Below are positions 21,612 through 33,465 of a stretch of DNA of 64,000 nucleotides, one piece after another. The position numbers and the translations under genes were made by a program. Numbering within the stretch: position 1 is the stretch's first letter; every line of letters starts with the position of its first letter. The notes below the pieces were generated by a model. The model made no database searches and was not told where the DNA came from. It was given only the letters and a program-made list of their open reading frames with translations. The DNA is taken from assembly GCF_048771995.1 (NCBI RefSeq), contig NC_133064.1, forward strand, positions 31,723,001 to 31,787,000, in the 5' to 3' direction. This DNA comes from Taeniopygia guttata. Its lineage: Eukaryota; Chordata; Aves; Passeriformes; Estrildidae.

Positions 21612-24353
21612 ACTACTGAATAACATATCTCCAGAGGATACCTGGTACAGTGTAATAGACTTAAAGGATGCCTTCTGGATTTGCCCATTAGCCAAAGAGA
21701 GCCGAGATTATTTTGCATTTCAATAGGAAGATCCAGAAACAAATAGAAAACAGCAACTAAGGTGGACATCCTTGCCTCAGGGCTTTGTAGATTTACCGAA
21801 CCTATTCGGCCAGGCCCTTGAAAAACTATTAAGTGAGTTTGTGCCAGTAGAAGGAACCAAATTACTGCAATATGTAGATGACTTACTGGTGGCTGGGCCC
21901 AAAGAGGAGGATGTACAGGCAGGTACCATAGCATTATTAAACTTTTTGGGAGAAAAAGGATTGAAGGTCTCGAAATCTAAATTACAGTTCACGGAGCCTG
22001 AGGTTAAGTACCTAGGACACTGGTTAATGAAAAGTAAGAAGAAATTAGATCCTGACAGGATAGCAGGGATTATCACCTTACCCCCTCCACGAACAAAAAG
22101 GGAGGTCAGGCAGCTGCTGGGGCTCCTAGGTTACTACAGGCAGTGGATTGAGGGATACAGTGAGAAGGAAAGGTTTCTTTATGGGAAGCTTACTACAGAT
22201 AGGCTAAAATGGACTGAGCAGGATGAGGAGGCTTTCAAGGAGTTAAAGGAAGCCCTCATGGCAGCTCCGGTATTGAGTCTCCCTGATGTAAAGAGACCCT
22301 TTCAGCTATTCATAGATGTCAGTAATCACACTGCCCATAGAGTATTAACTCAAGACTGGGCAGGGGCAAAGAAACCAGTGGGGTACATATCGAAACTTTT
22401 AGACCCTGTGAGCAGGGCGTGGCCTACTTGCTTGCAAGCAATTGTAGCAGTGGCAATATTAGTAGAAGAGGCTAAGAAGGTTACTTTCAGGGCACCATTG
22501 GTAGTCTTCATCCCCCATAGTGTAAAGAATATTTTGCAGCAAAAAGCAAACAAGTGGCTTACTGATGCTAGGCTTCTAAAGTATGAGGCTATCCACTCCA
22601 GTGATTTAGAATTGTGAACAACCTCGGCACAAAATCCCACTCAGTTCCTGTTTGGGGAAGCCACAGGAGTGCTTATCCATGATTGTGCTGAAGTGGTGGA
22701 GCTGCAAACCAAAATAAGGCCAGATTTAGAAGAAGAAGAGTTAGAGGAAGGGGAAAAATGGTTTGTGGATGGGTCAGCGAGAGTCATAGATGGGAAAAGG
22801 AAATCAAGATATGCAGTAGTAGATGGCAAAACAGGGAAAGTAGTAGAATCAGGACCCCTCCTGAATGCCAGGTGGTCAGCACAAGCTTGTGAATTATATG
22901 CAGTATTAAGGACCTTACAGAAATTAAAAAGGGAAAAGGGAACCATTTTCACAAATTCAAAATATGCATTTGGGGTGGTACACACTTTCAGAAAAATTTG
23001 AGAAGAAAGACGATTACTCAATACTCAGGGACGAGCATTAGTGCATAAAGAAATAATAAGACAAATGCTAAAGGCTATCAGGGGACCAGAGGCAATTTTG
23101 ATTGTCCACATGAAAGGACACCAAACAAGAATGCAGTTCAAGACACGAGGGAATAACTTAGCAAATAAAGAAGCCAAGAGCAGGGCTTTACTGAAAGTAA
23201 GTACCCCAGAAATTGAAGAAAGTGAAGTCCAAGAATATCCCCTGCACCCTTCCCCGAAGGAAATTAAGGGGTACAGAAAAATTAGAAGCAGACTAGAAGG
23301 AGGTAAGTGGAAATTGCCAGACGGGAGAGAGCTATTGTCTAAAGACTACACCAGAAAAATACTGGGGTGAGTACATCAGCAGACACACTGGGGAGCCCAG
23401 GCCCTAGCAGAGCAATACCTGAGATTCTTCCGGTGTAAAGGGATTTATGAATTGGCTACACAAGAGGTGCAAGGGTGTATGATTTGTCAAAAAGTTTATC
23501 AGGCAAAAGCACGGCAGGTGGCATTGGGAAGTCATCCAGTAGCATATCGACTTTCAAAAGAATTTAGGTAGACTTCACCAATTTGCCCAAGGTAGGGAGA
23601 TATAAAATTTTATTGGTAATAGTGGACAAACTAACCCACTGGGTAGAAGCCCTTACAAGCTCTAGGGCTACAGCTCAAGCAGTGTCAAAATTTCTACTAG
23701 AGGAAATTATACCCCATATGGGTTGGTAAAATACATAGACTCGTACCAAGAGACACACTTCACCTCGAAAATCATTAAACAACTAGCCAATGCTCTAAAG
23801 ATCCGGTGGTAATACCACACCCCGTGACATCCTCAGAGCTCCAGACAAGTTAAGAGAATGACTCAAATACTGAAGGCTCAATTGGCAAAGTTGATTTTAG
23901 AAAAAAAAATGTCCTAGCTAAAGTGTCTCCCCTTAGCTCTGCTAAATATCCAGACCATGCCTCATTCTGAGACTGGGCTATCGCCCTTTGAAATGCTGTA
24001 CGAGATGCCTTATGAACATGGTATGTCATTTCTCATAGCCATAAGCAGGAATCTGCAGGAATTTTGAAAGCAGGGAATTATAACACAAAGTACCCCTTTG
24101 GGTTTTGCCATACATAAAGTACAACCCAAGGACAAAGTGCTCATAAAAACCTGGAGAGAGACTCCCCTATCCCCTCACTGGGAAGACCCTTTTCTTGTCC
24201 TCTTAACTACAGACACAGCAGTACGAACGGCGGAAAAAGGTTGGACACATGTGTCTCGAGTGAAAAAAATCAGACATCAGGAAGAGACGCCAGAGTGGAA
24301 AGTCACCTCTCCCCCTGGAGACATAAAGATAACCTTGTGTCAGCCAAGTAAAT
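21612..24353 (+). pseudogene. pol: ERV-B pol, RT palm to integrase
   Basis: RT continues with VIDLKDAFWICPLA, LPQGF and the intact catalytic YVDD (21,871-21,882). The thumb and connection follow (LLGLLGYYRQWIEGYS) in a 281-residue open piece ending at 22,617. RNase H lies at 22,669-23,370 with a stop near 23,000 and VDGSAR at its first acidic position. Integrase begins at about 23,370 with the zinc domain (HQQTHWGAQ, CMICQK). The catalytic core is broken by stops, and the second aspartate region is unrecognisable in frame. The C-terminal domain (24,098-24,353) is open. The whole is not translatable. Confidence 0.88.
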
Positions 24354-24359
24354 AACTGA

Positions 24360-25260
24360 TAGAGACCAGATAAGGTGCACAGAACCTAGTTGTGAATGTT
24401 ATCCATTTGTACATTTCAAATGCGAATATTGTAACGAAGTTTAGGTCACTCATTGTAAGAGGAGTTATTGGCCGAAGAGTTTGTGCAATAAGTGTCTAGA
24501 AGGGGAACTGTGCCTGACTAATCGTGTCTTAGAGCTTGCCACAAGTCTGGGGATAATCGAAATAGACTCTGAGATCTGGTTTCGCTTGTTTCAAAATAGG
24601 TTGAGAGGAAAACTAAGATCAAAGGCTCAAATCATTACCATTGAGTGCTGAAGGTAAAACAAGGTACACTGCAACGCAAATACAGTTAAACTATCGAGAT
24701 GAGGCACCTTTAAAAGGAGGTATGCAGCTCAGTCCAGGTATGAAACCACAGAAAAATATTCTTGCTGCCAAAAAGATGGCTTACCTTGCCACTGGTGGCA
24801 ACCCAGTGGGAGTAGGCAAAGGCAGAGGAATATTAATAGTGGAAATCCTAACGAACCTGAGTCTAGCCATGTCCCTCAAGACTAGTACGCACTTAGATAA
24901 CCCACTCAACACGGAGGGGCGGGGCCCCAGTAGTAGGTGCAGACAATGCATACAGACTGTCCGGGGAAGACAGAGTTGGAGGTTCCGACATATCCAGCCC
25001 CAAGAAACTGCAGCGAAAGTAAGCTAAGCAGGCACTGTCCCGTAAATGGCACTCAGCAAGGGATATGTGAATTAAAAGAAAAGATAAAGTGTTACTTGCA
25101 AAAGGCGACCTCTAAGAATGGCCAGTCAGAGCACAAAATATCTAAAAGGGATGTTGGGCAAACACCTAATCTTGTCTGTGATAAATGTAACCGCACAGTA
25201 TAGATCAGAGGGGAAATGGAGTCAGGATTTGTAGCTTACTTTCAGGCTAACCAACTGTGC
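24360..25260 (+). pseudogene. ERV-B pol/env junction, decayed
   Basis: Short cysteine-containing frames occur (for example around 24,370-24,510 and 25,030-25,200), but I cannot assign them to a known domain. The position suggests the pol-env spacer or a displaced start of env. Confidence 0.35.
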
Positions 25261-25269
25261 TATGATAAC

Positions 25270-27543
25270 TGTAATGAACAAAAGAGCCTTCCTGGTTCCC
25301 ATGGCAATACTAGGACTGCTGGCTCTAGCTGAATACTGATATTGAAATGTTAATTAGCTAATTGCTCTGTTTGTTTTCTCTAAACTACCTGGAGATCACC
25401 TGCCTGATGCGCCCCCCCCCCCCCATACTAGGACTAAGATGCAAATAGAGGAACCCATGGAACCATGGGAGCGTGTTTTGGGGGATAAAGACACCCCTAA
25501 ATAGAGAACTAAACACAGTAAAGGGGGCTAGACAGGTGTCCTAGCTGAATAAGAGGGAAACACATCCCCTGATCGACATTTGACCTGTCACCATCACCTA
25601 CAGAAGACTAGACTGGAGCAGGCTGTGGGAAGCAGGAACGAAGAGGCAAGATTTTCCTGGTGTTACCATGAGGAAAGGAGAGGGGACAGCTGCTGCTTGG
25701 GACTTCAGTGACAGACTCTGCACGCCTCCTCCCCTTCGGCTACCTGGAAAATGCTACAACAGTAGGGGCAAGCTCCATGTTGAGCCCCCTGCCCAGCTGA
25801 TCTTTTTAATAAAGAGCTGAACATTAATAAAGGCATAAGCCCTGTTCATTTCAATAACAATCAGCTGGGTATGTGTGTAATAGGAAGAAAAACATACTAG
25901 GTCAGAAAGAACTTAAAATATGAAAACAAACTCTCCCTCAAAGATGAGCCAGTTATTCTTGACCTCCTTGAAGATCACGATGACCGAGCTTGTCTACAAT
26001 TTGATAAGATATTCTGTTTTCAAAAAATAAAGAAGGAGTAAACACAGAGAGTAAAATAAAGCAGGCATCACAGGAATTCAAAAGACAAGAGTTAACAATG
26101 AAAGAAAGAAGGGTGGAACAAGAGAGGTTAAAGACCCTAAGTAAAAAATACGACCAGCTAGAAAAACAATATAACGATTGGGGGGTTGCCTGTCTCAGAT
26201 CAAAACCTATTTATAGACTTAATGCAGGAGATTGTGACAGAGTTAAGATTGTCCAATTGCTGGATTTGTGGAGGGCTCAAGTCTGCTGAAAAATGGCCTT
26301 GGAAAGGTGAAAGTTTAACTCCAGAGCAACTTCTGAGATGAGATATTGCCAAAATTTCAAGAACAATTCAGAGACCTGAGGGATGGGTTTTAAATAAAAG
26401 AGTAATTAGAATGTTTTATATTAGCAGGGAAGGAAGAGTATACTGAAATAGTGAGATAGACCCTGTGTATATCCACTTTAGCAATAAACTCATATAATAA
26501 AAGCAAAATCTAGCAGCCAGAACCCCCTGCGGGGTATTAGAGCCATGAAAAGGGGCTAGATGTGAATAGAGTAATAAAATTAGGCTCTGCTGGTACAAAG
26601 GCTCTGGGGTAATCCTTACAAGTCTTTAGAAGAACTAAGAAGTTATTATGATGAGCCAGAAAACACAAAAGTCAGATAGAAAGCTCCAAACGCTATCTAC
26701 TAGATATACAGGAAAAAAGCATACAGTGAACTACCTCAAAAGTGGAAAGGGTCATGCACCATAGGACTGATAAGACCTGTCTTCTTCACATTATCCATGT
26801 CAAAAAGTAGCTCACTAGGAGCCCCTTATATGAAACCTTAAATAAAAAGAAAAGGGAGGTGAAAAAGAAATTCCCAATTTTTAGTGGGGGTCAGACATAG
26901 GGTGAAGAAGAATGGCCTGCAGAAAATATAATAGAATACTATGGCCCTACAACATGGGCCCAGGATGGAAGTTAGAGGTATAGGACCCTGATCTATCTGT
27001 TAAATCGGTTAATATGACTCCAGGCAGTGGTAGAGATCGTCTTGAACCACACCTCAGATGCCCTGGCGCTACTATCCAAACAACACTCCCAAATGAGGGT
27101 CTTTGTATATCAGAACAAGATAGCCCTAGATTATCTGCTAGAAAAGAAGGGGGAGTCTGTGGGAAGTTCAATGAGTCAGTGTTGTATTGAAATTAATAAT
27201 TACGGGGAGACCATCAGAAGACTAGCAGCCAAAATTAAAAGGGTAGCACCCGTCCCAGTCCAGAAGTGGAATTCCATCCTTCAAGCATCCTGGTGGGATC
27301 ACCTGTTCTAAGGAGCTTAGTAGAAGAAAGTGGTATTCTTCATATTATACTCACTAGCTAGAGTTATATTCTGGCTCTGCTTAGTACCTTACTTTATCCA
27401 ACTAATTCATTCAGTGGTACAGGGCATGCAAGTAGCAGCCATGCCCACAGACCTGGAAGGTGCCACCAAAAAATTAAATCAAGTATCAAAAATAATAAAG
27501 CTGGGAGAAGGAGACCCAAATAGTAGAGCAGCAGATGTCCTGG
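25270..27543 (+). pseudogene. env: ERV-B env, disrupted gamma-type glycoprotein
   Basis: A signal-peptide-like start (MNKRAFLVPMAILGLLALA) lies at 25,270. The surface-subunit region is full of stops, but a CWIC motif at 26,258-26,269 matches the CXXC thiol motif of gamma-type surface proteins. The transmembrane subunit is seen at 27,027-27,311: a heptad-like region, a QNKIALDYLLEKK segment typical of this subunit, and a CC pair whose upstream cysteine partner reads V. A hydrophobic anchor follows at about 27,330-27,420 (VVFFILYSLARVIFWLCLVPYF). The last part is cut by the family T LTR at 27,544. Confidence 0.78.
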
Positions 27544-28952
27544 TGTCATGGTTTGACACGGGAAGAGAATTTTTTTTAGAAGGAAGAGGTTCATCCAGTC
27601 AGGGGTCAGGTTTAGATACTGACACTTGGGGTGACCAATTGAAGGTGGACACGCCTCTGAGAACACAGAGGGGTTAAAAGCGGAATTCCCAGGAGGACTC
27701 GTCCTTCTTTGGTTCCGGTCATCGCATGATACGGACCTCTCCCCCCCAGCCCGGGCTGGGTGGGGGAGGGGAGCCATGCGGCCTGCACAGGTAGGCCAGG
27801 AGGTAAAGGATCGGAACCGGCTGGGTCAGCTCCTGCAGATGGAAGGGTGGAGAAATCTGGGATGTCTCCGTTCCCCCCCCCAGAGTCTCTCTCTCTCCCA
27901 AGAGAGAAAAAAGAGACAGCGGTGGTTTTATCGGCAGTTCGCCGCAGGGAAGGAGAAGAGCGGGGGGGGGCCCGCAAGGTGCCCAGCCGGGCTGTGGGAG
28001 CTGGAGCCTGGGCAGCGAGCCATCCTTGGGAGTTGGGACTTTTAACCCTTCCTGAGAAATGAAGGCTTTATGAAATATTACTCCTCCTGAATTTGAAGAA
28101 AAGAGAGACAGCTTGAAACCTCAGATGTTTAGAGAAGAAGGTTGGGGGCAGATGATAGAGTGGCTTTTTGGCTGGACTCTGCTTGTTTACCATAGACTGA
28201 ACCACTCTTTCTTTCAAGAGGGACTGCATTTTAGGGGGATGCATTGGTGAGCTAAGAGACCTTCTGCAGCAACTACCAGTTTTGGAATGGACAGAGAGAG
28301 AGCTGAGGAGGGTGTGAGGATGCCCTCCATCTTCAGGAAGAAGAGAAGGCGATCTCTGTCATTTGGACCCTCGGCCCCAGGGGAAAATGGGGGGGACTCT
28401 AGTCCCGAATTGTGATACTGGACTGTTGTTCCTGGTGGTCCTTGGCAAAGCATCCTTAAAGGGGCCCTATAAGCAGTCTCTGTCCATGCCCGGTGGTGAG
28501 AGCACTGTGACATGGAGAGGAGAATGTCACACTGGCCCGGTGTGTCTGGGCGGTGCCACGTGTGACATTGGAAACACAAAAGGTGGCAGTTGTGTTTCCT
28601 GGGGGTCTATGGTTGCAAGGGGGACTCCTCTCTTCCCCGATGGACTCAGTATTGATTATATTGAAGGGTGAAAACTTGATTAAGGATCCAAATGGGTCTC
28701 GCTGGGGTTTGGTGGAGTTGGGTGGAGGGAGGAGAAATGTTTTGGAAGGTTTTCATTTCGAATTTTGTGTGTTTTTTTCTTTCCTTTCTTTTCCTTTTAT
28801 AGTAGTAGTAGTAGTAGTGTAATAAAGCTTTTTTTTCCTTTGTTATTAAGTTTGGCCTGCTTTGCTCTGTCCTTGATCACATTTCACAGCATTTGATTGG
28901 TAAGTTGTATTTTCATGGGGCGCTGGCATTGTGCCAGCGTCAAACCATGACA
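27544..28952 (+). mobile_element. 1.4-kb solo LTR, family T copy d, TSD CCTGG
   Basis: Inserted near the 3' end of ERV-B env. CCTGG lies on both sides (27,539-27,543 and 28,953-28,957). The ends are TGTCATGGTTTGAC and GTCAAACCATGACA. A GTA microsatellite and AATAAA lie near 28,800-28,825, and the hairpin CGCTGGCA/TGCCAGCG is next to the 3' end. It is very similar to copies b and f. Confidence 0.94.
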
Positions 28953-29180
28953 CCTGGCAAAATGTAAGGAACAAATAAAAGGAGAAGGAGATGTTTACAA
29001 GATGTACCAAGAGATTCCACAAGAAGAGTAAGATAATGAATTTAAAGAGAACTACGAGGGTTTTTTTGAACACTAAAATAGTTAGAGTATAGAGTAGTTG
29101 CACGGGCTTGGGGAAAATCCACTGATAATTGAAAAATGTTAAGCTTTTAGAAAAGGCACAAATTAATGTGTTTATATAGA

Positions 29181-29190
29181 AGGGGAGGGA
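29181..29190 (+). promoter_or_regulatory. polypurine tract of ERV-B
   Basis: AGGGGAGGGA lies one base before the 3' LTR start. Confidence 0.88.
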
Positions 29191-29191
29191 T

Positions 29192-29231
29192 TGTTATGTG
29201 TCATATGGATAATTCATGCCTATGAAGAGCA

Positions 29232-29278
<47 letters not shown>

Positions 29279-29884
29279 ATATCTTAGCGAGAAACATTCA
29301 TATAAGGTTTTAAGCATGCGAGCCAGAATCAGGGGATTGCCTCACATATGTCGAAACCAGAAACCACCGCTGACAAGAGGGAGGAGGACTTCATTTGCAA
29401 ATGAATAAACGTAGCTCACCCGGAGATGGGTCCTTCCCCAAAGTGATCTAAAGAAGTCCCAAGTGATGATCAACTCGATAAATATCTAAGACTGAGATAA
29501 CTAGAACCATCAGAAAGATATATCTCAATGCCAAGTTCCAGTTACTCAATCATGGACATACATAGCTCTCCAGACAGTTTTGTTCAACTCAATGTAGAGA
29601 AAAGAAACTCCATGAATATGTAAGACTCTGAAAGGAAGAAAATCTTGATCACTGAAAACTCTGCCTCAGGCAGAATAAACTGTATAAAAACTGCTTAAAT
29701 GGGATGGTCAGTGTGAACATAGGAGACCCTATGCTGTAGCGGTCGGACCTGTGTCTCACCCAGCGCCGATCCCAGGCTTGGCACTGTCCTTTTGATTGTG
29801 GCTGGCTTAGACTGAATTTTGATTGCTGAATTAAAAATTATTTTAATAACTTTTAATTTGGCTGAATCACTTTTACCTGTAACA
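29192..29884 (+). repeat. 3' LTR of ERV-B
   Basis: Starts TGTTATGTG and ends TAACA. It holds a longer TA/TATA tract (about 29,229-29,280) than the 5' copy. The downstream polyadenylation signal reads AATTAAA where the 5' LTR has AATAAA. It is followed by the target duplication CTGT. Confidence 0.93.
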
Positions 29885-30717
29885 CTGTTATTAGAACAGG
29901 ATGATGTTACCTTGAAAAAAACTTCTGTTGTTAACCCTGCCATGTTTTTGTCCTCCACCTTAATTGACAATTAGCCTGAACATGATTGTTTGCAGACAGT
30001 TGAAGAGGTCTATTCCAGCTGACCAGACCTGAAAGACATACCCCTGGAAAATGCAGATTGGGAGCTTTTTACAGATGGAAGCAGATTTATGAAAAATGGC
30101 AAAAGAATGACAGGCTATGCAGTGACCACACAGGACAAGGTGATTGAGGCAAAGGCTCTGCTCGCAAAGGTGTCATTGTAGAAAGCTGAACTGATTGCAC
30201 TTATGAGAGCCCTAGACCTGAGCGAAGGAAAGAAGGTAAATATATGGACTGACTCTAAATATGCATTTAGTGATGTCCACACCCATGGAGCCATCTGTAA
30301 GGAGAGAGGACCTCTGAACGCTTAAGGTAATGAAATCAAACATGCTAAACAGATCCTTTGCCTCTTGGATGTCATTAAAAAACCCGCAGAAGTAGCTATC
30401 ATGCATTGCAGAGGTCACCAAAAAGGGAAAACCACTCCAGAATTGGGAAATCTCTTTGCTGATAAAGCAGGAAGAGGGATTGCAGGAAAAGGTATTCTTT
30501 CAGTAATTCCACAAAAAGAGATTGATTTTTCAGGGTTCACCCCAAAATACGACCAAGTAGACCATAAACTAATTAAGTTCCTTAAATCTGAGATTACAGA
30601 AAGTTGATGGGCTGTTACTCCAGCAGAGCAGGTTGTAGTCCCACCCCTGATTCTTTGGGAGCTAGCTCAGAGAGAACATGAAAACACACATTTCAGGGTT
30701 GAAAATATTTTGAAACA
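29885..30717 (+). pseudogene. pol: ERV-A pol, RNase H part
   Basis: Resumes the ERV-A polymerase after ERV-B. RNase H motifs are visible: ELFTDGSRFM (about 30,068), the WTDSKYAF block (about 30,247) and FADKAG (about 30,458), with HCRGHQKG in between. Several in-frame stops are present (for example at 30,179 and 30,322). The zinc domain of integrase starts at the end with EHENTHFRVENILKHV and is cut by the LTR at 30,718. Confidence 0.85.
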
Positions 30718-31220
30718 TGTTGTGTCGCGGTCGGCACCCTCTCACCGCGACACCCCGAGCGTGGGCGTGCTGGGCGGCGAGGGAAGAGGAGGGGGAGGCC
30801 GATCCCCCTGTGAAGCTCTGCAGTCCCAGTTGTCGGCGCGGGGACAGATGGAGGCGGCACGGGACTTGGGGGTGAACAGGATGGATTTATTCAGCGAGGC
30901 CCAAGACCCTTTGGGGGGGTCAGACAAAGGTTTTATACAAGAACTCAGGAGGAGGGGTATAGGAACAGTAACTAATAGGGGAATAGCAGGGGAGGAGTTT
31001 AGGGCAGAACTAACATATCATAAACCTATTAGGGAAAACAAGGGAGTGGAGTAACACAAAGTAACCAATAGGGTGTTGAGCCTCACTAAATAGACAGGGA
31101 CTGTTCTGGGGAAAGGGGCAGGGAAAGGGAGGATTCACATCTTGGAGAGAAGGGGGTCAGGAATGAGCTGGGGGGGGGGGTATGAACAGACACTGAAAGA
31201 ATAAAAAGCACGCCACCACA
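30718..31220 (+). mobile_element. 503-bp solo LTR, TSD GAAACA
   Basis: Starts TGTTGTGTCGCGG and ends GCCACCACA. GAAACA occurs on both sides (30,712-30,717 and 31,221-31,226), a 6-bp duplication as in class II elements. A GAATAAAAAG signal lies about 20 bp before the end. It separates the first and second halves of the ERV-A integrase zinc domain. Confidence 0.85.
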
Positions 31221-32163
31221 GAAACATCTAAAAAAGGTAGCAATAGGAAAGGGAATGACTGATATTGTACGATCAGTAGTGAGCAAATGTGAAATCTGCT
31301 GTAAAAATAACCCTGACATGAGGAAAAGAGTTGCATTAGGAGTAACAAAGGCAGGGGATCTTCCTGGAGATTACTGGCAAATAGATTTTGCAGAGTTACC
31401 ACGCAAAGAGGGATACCGATACATACTGGTGTTAGCTGACACCTTCAGTGGATGGCCAGAAGCTTACCCCTGTCGCACTAACGCAGCCAAGGAAGTGGTG
31501 GAAGTTGTGCTCAATCATATAATTCCGAGGTTCAGGGTTCCCTTGGGGATGTCATGAGATAGGGGACCACACTTTGTTGCAACAGTGGTTAAGGAAGTTA
31601 GCCAGATTTTGGGATTTACTTGGGATCTGCATACACCTTATAGACCGCAAGCGAGTGGTAAAGTTGAATGTATTAATGGGACTCGCAAAACACAAATTAA
31701 CAAAATTTGTCAGGAAACATCCATGACATGGATTCAAGTCTTGCTTGTAGCTTTACTGAGAATATGCATACAGCCAGGTAGAGGGATAGCATCAGTACCT
31801 ATGAAATACTGTATGGCAGCCCATATCAGATTCTGCATGTTCCAGGTAAAATTCATATGAGGGGGAAACTTGATTTACAAAGATATCTAATGGCTTTAGG
31901 TTCCACTTTGCAGAAGCTCCAGAAATACATCATACTATCAAGACCCATAGGACTGGACACACCTGCACATCCGTTCCAATCTGGAGACTGAGTCTATGTT
32001 AAGTGGTGGGACAGTGATCCTCTACAAGCCAAGTGGAGAGGACCATTCCAAGTTCTGCTGACCACCCTCACTGCAGTCAAAATTGCTGGCAAAAGACCCT
32101 GGATTCGCTACTCCAGAGTGAAGAATGCTTCTGCTCCTGAAACAACTGAAAAAACAGACTGAT
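31221..32163 (+). pseudogene. pol: ERV-A pol, integrase part
   Basis: The zinc-domain cysteines (CEIC) appear at about 31,290. The catalytic core begins with WQIDFAELP. The segment VPLGMS ends at a stop near 31,556, where a DNG motif is expected and DRGPHF is read instead. YRPQASGKVECINGTRK follows with the third acidic residue in GKVE (about 31,660). The C-terminal domain ends with WIRYSRVKNAS and a stop at 32,161. Stops and at least one frame change make it inactive. Confidence 0.85.
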
Positions 32164-32251
32164 GCAGACGAAAACATGTTTTAAATTATTCCTCTTCTGT
32201 GCCTAAAGAACTGTTCATAATAATCATTATTCTTCTTTCATGATAGCTGAC

Positions 32252-33439
32252 TAAGGTGGCCTGGGATCCCAGAGGTCCGTCTGACCCCTGGGCAGCCGCT
32301 GCCGCAGTTGTCCAGATAGCGCTGGGCTGTTAGGCGCAGCCTGTCTGGGTCCCTCGGCTCAGCGCCCAGCCACAGGCAAACTTAGCGAGCACCTCTGGAG
32401 TGATTTCAGCTCTAGTGAGTTCAGCTCTTAGTGATTTCCCTCTGTGCTTGCAAGTACCTCAGCAGACGCATAGGGAGAGAGAGAGAAGGCTGTATGCATT
32501 CCACAGCAGTGTCCTTTATTGCCAGCTCCTGTGAAGGGATGCAGGGACAGACCTCCTCTGCCGAACTGGGCAGTGTCCTGGCTTGTAAGATAAGCATGTA
32601 TTCTATTGCCATCTGTTGGATGTTGGGCAGTTTTCTTATCTCTTCCAAGAACAATGTCTCCCTCCCGGGAGATATCTTCTGTTAATGGACCATTGACTCA
32701 CTCACTGCATGATTGGTAAAGTTACATCATCCCATTGTGAGATGTTCCACCCAGAGGGAGGAGCCAAGCATTCTTACCTGCATAAAATCAGCACTTTTTG
32801 AGACACCAGGGCAGCCCTTCACTGGATTCCCAGAGGAGCAGCTTTCTTCTCTGCTGGATTCCCAGAGGAAGACCAGGCCTAACTACTCCATCACCAGAAC
32901 TTCAGAGAAAACTACACCCTTCTACAGATCACCATTTAAGTAGCATTTCATGTGCCACTCCAGGAGGAACAGCTACCATTTAACTGGAGCACTACCAACA
33001 CCCTGACTCCTCAGGGTGTCAGGTTTCTGACTCTATCACTAGGTTTGTTTGTACTAATTACATTTTTTTATTATTATTTTTATTTAGTTTTTCTCCTAGT
33101 AAAGAACTGTTATTCCCATTCTCATATCTTTGCCTGAGAGACTTTTAATTTTGAAATTGTGGTAATTCAGAGGGAGGGGGTTTAACTTTTTCATTTTACA
33201 GGAGGCTTTTGCCTTCCTTCACAGACTCCTGTCTTTTCAAACCAAGACAGGCAGAAATGGGGGTTTATACAGGGTACAGAGGCCAGGGTTGAGGAAAATA
33301 CGACCTATAGCCTTACAGAAAGATAACAAGGGTCTGAATGCGGAAGAGGGCCTTCTTTGGTCTAGTCATCATGACTAGGCATTTCTTATCTTAGGCGAGT
33401 GACCTCCAGGGAGGCCTTGCAGGGCCTCTGCCTGCTACA
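32252..33439 (-). mobile_element. solo LTR of family H, copy 1, TSD GCTGAC, interrupted
   Basis: GCTGAC lies at 32,246-32,251 and 33,440-33,445. After removal of the inner LTR (32,574-33,249) and its duplicated GGCAG, about 507 bp remain. It matches copy 2 at 37,985-38,512 along its length (for example the GATAGC(G/A)CTGGGCT and TTTATTG(C/G)CAGCTCCTG blocks). The reverse-strand AATAAA lies near 32,516, so it reads on the minus strand. Confidence 0.82.
32574..33249 (+). mobile_element. 676-bp solo LTR, TSD GGCAG, inside family H LTR
   Basis: Starts TGTCCTGGCTTG and ends AACCAAGACA. GGCAG is duplicated (32,569-32,573 and 33,250-33,254). It has a TATA-like GCATAAAATC near 32,782 and an AGTAAA polyadenylation-like signal near 33,100. 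The 5-bp duplication and terminal TGTC(C/T)TGG resemble family T. Confidence 0.85.
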
Positions 33440-33465
33440 GCTGACTGTGCAAGACATTTCTACTG

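Larger units (their letters stand above)
16509..29884 (+). mobile_element. gammaretrovirus-like provirus ERV-B, TSD CTGT
   Basis: A full provirus inserted into ERV-A pol. The LTRs are about 669 and 693 bp and differ in length mainly by a TA microsatellite. CTGT flanks both outer ends (16,505-16,508 and 29,885-29,888), the 4-bp duplication typical of gammaretroviruses. The primer site matches tRNA-Trp. Gag, pro, pol and env are all present but decayed. Two family T LTRs landed in it, one in pol and one after the env transmembrane region, so about 2.8 kb of its 13.4-kb span is foreign. Confidence 0.92.
14041..32251 (+). mobile_element. decayed gammaretrovirus-like element ERV-A, split by younger insertions
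   Basis: Gag, protease and the first part of pol lie at 14,114-16,508. RNase H and integrase resume at 29,885-32,163. The break at 16,508/29,885 is exactly the insertion site of ERV-B. RNase H and integrase are further separated by a 503-bp LTR at 30,718-31,220. The left end has a TATA-like TATATAAG and an AATAAA at about 14,071-14,096 that may belong to its 5' LTR. No matched LTR pair was found. The LTR at 35,143, preceded by a purine tract, is a candidate 3' LTR. Confidence 0.8.

Noticed and set aside
30710-31054. 114-codon open frame across the 503-bp LTR
   Set aside because: It starts in ERV-A integrase, runs through the LTR and has no family resemblance. A chance frame.
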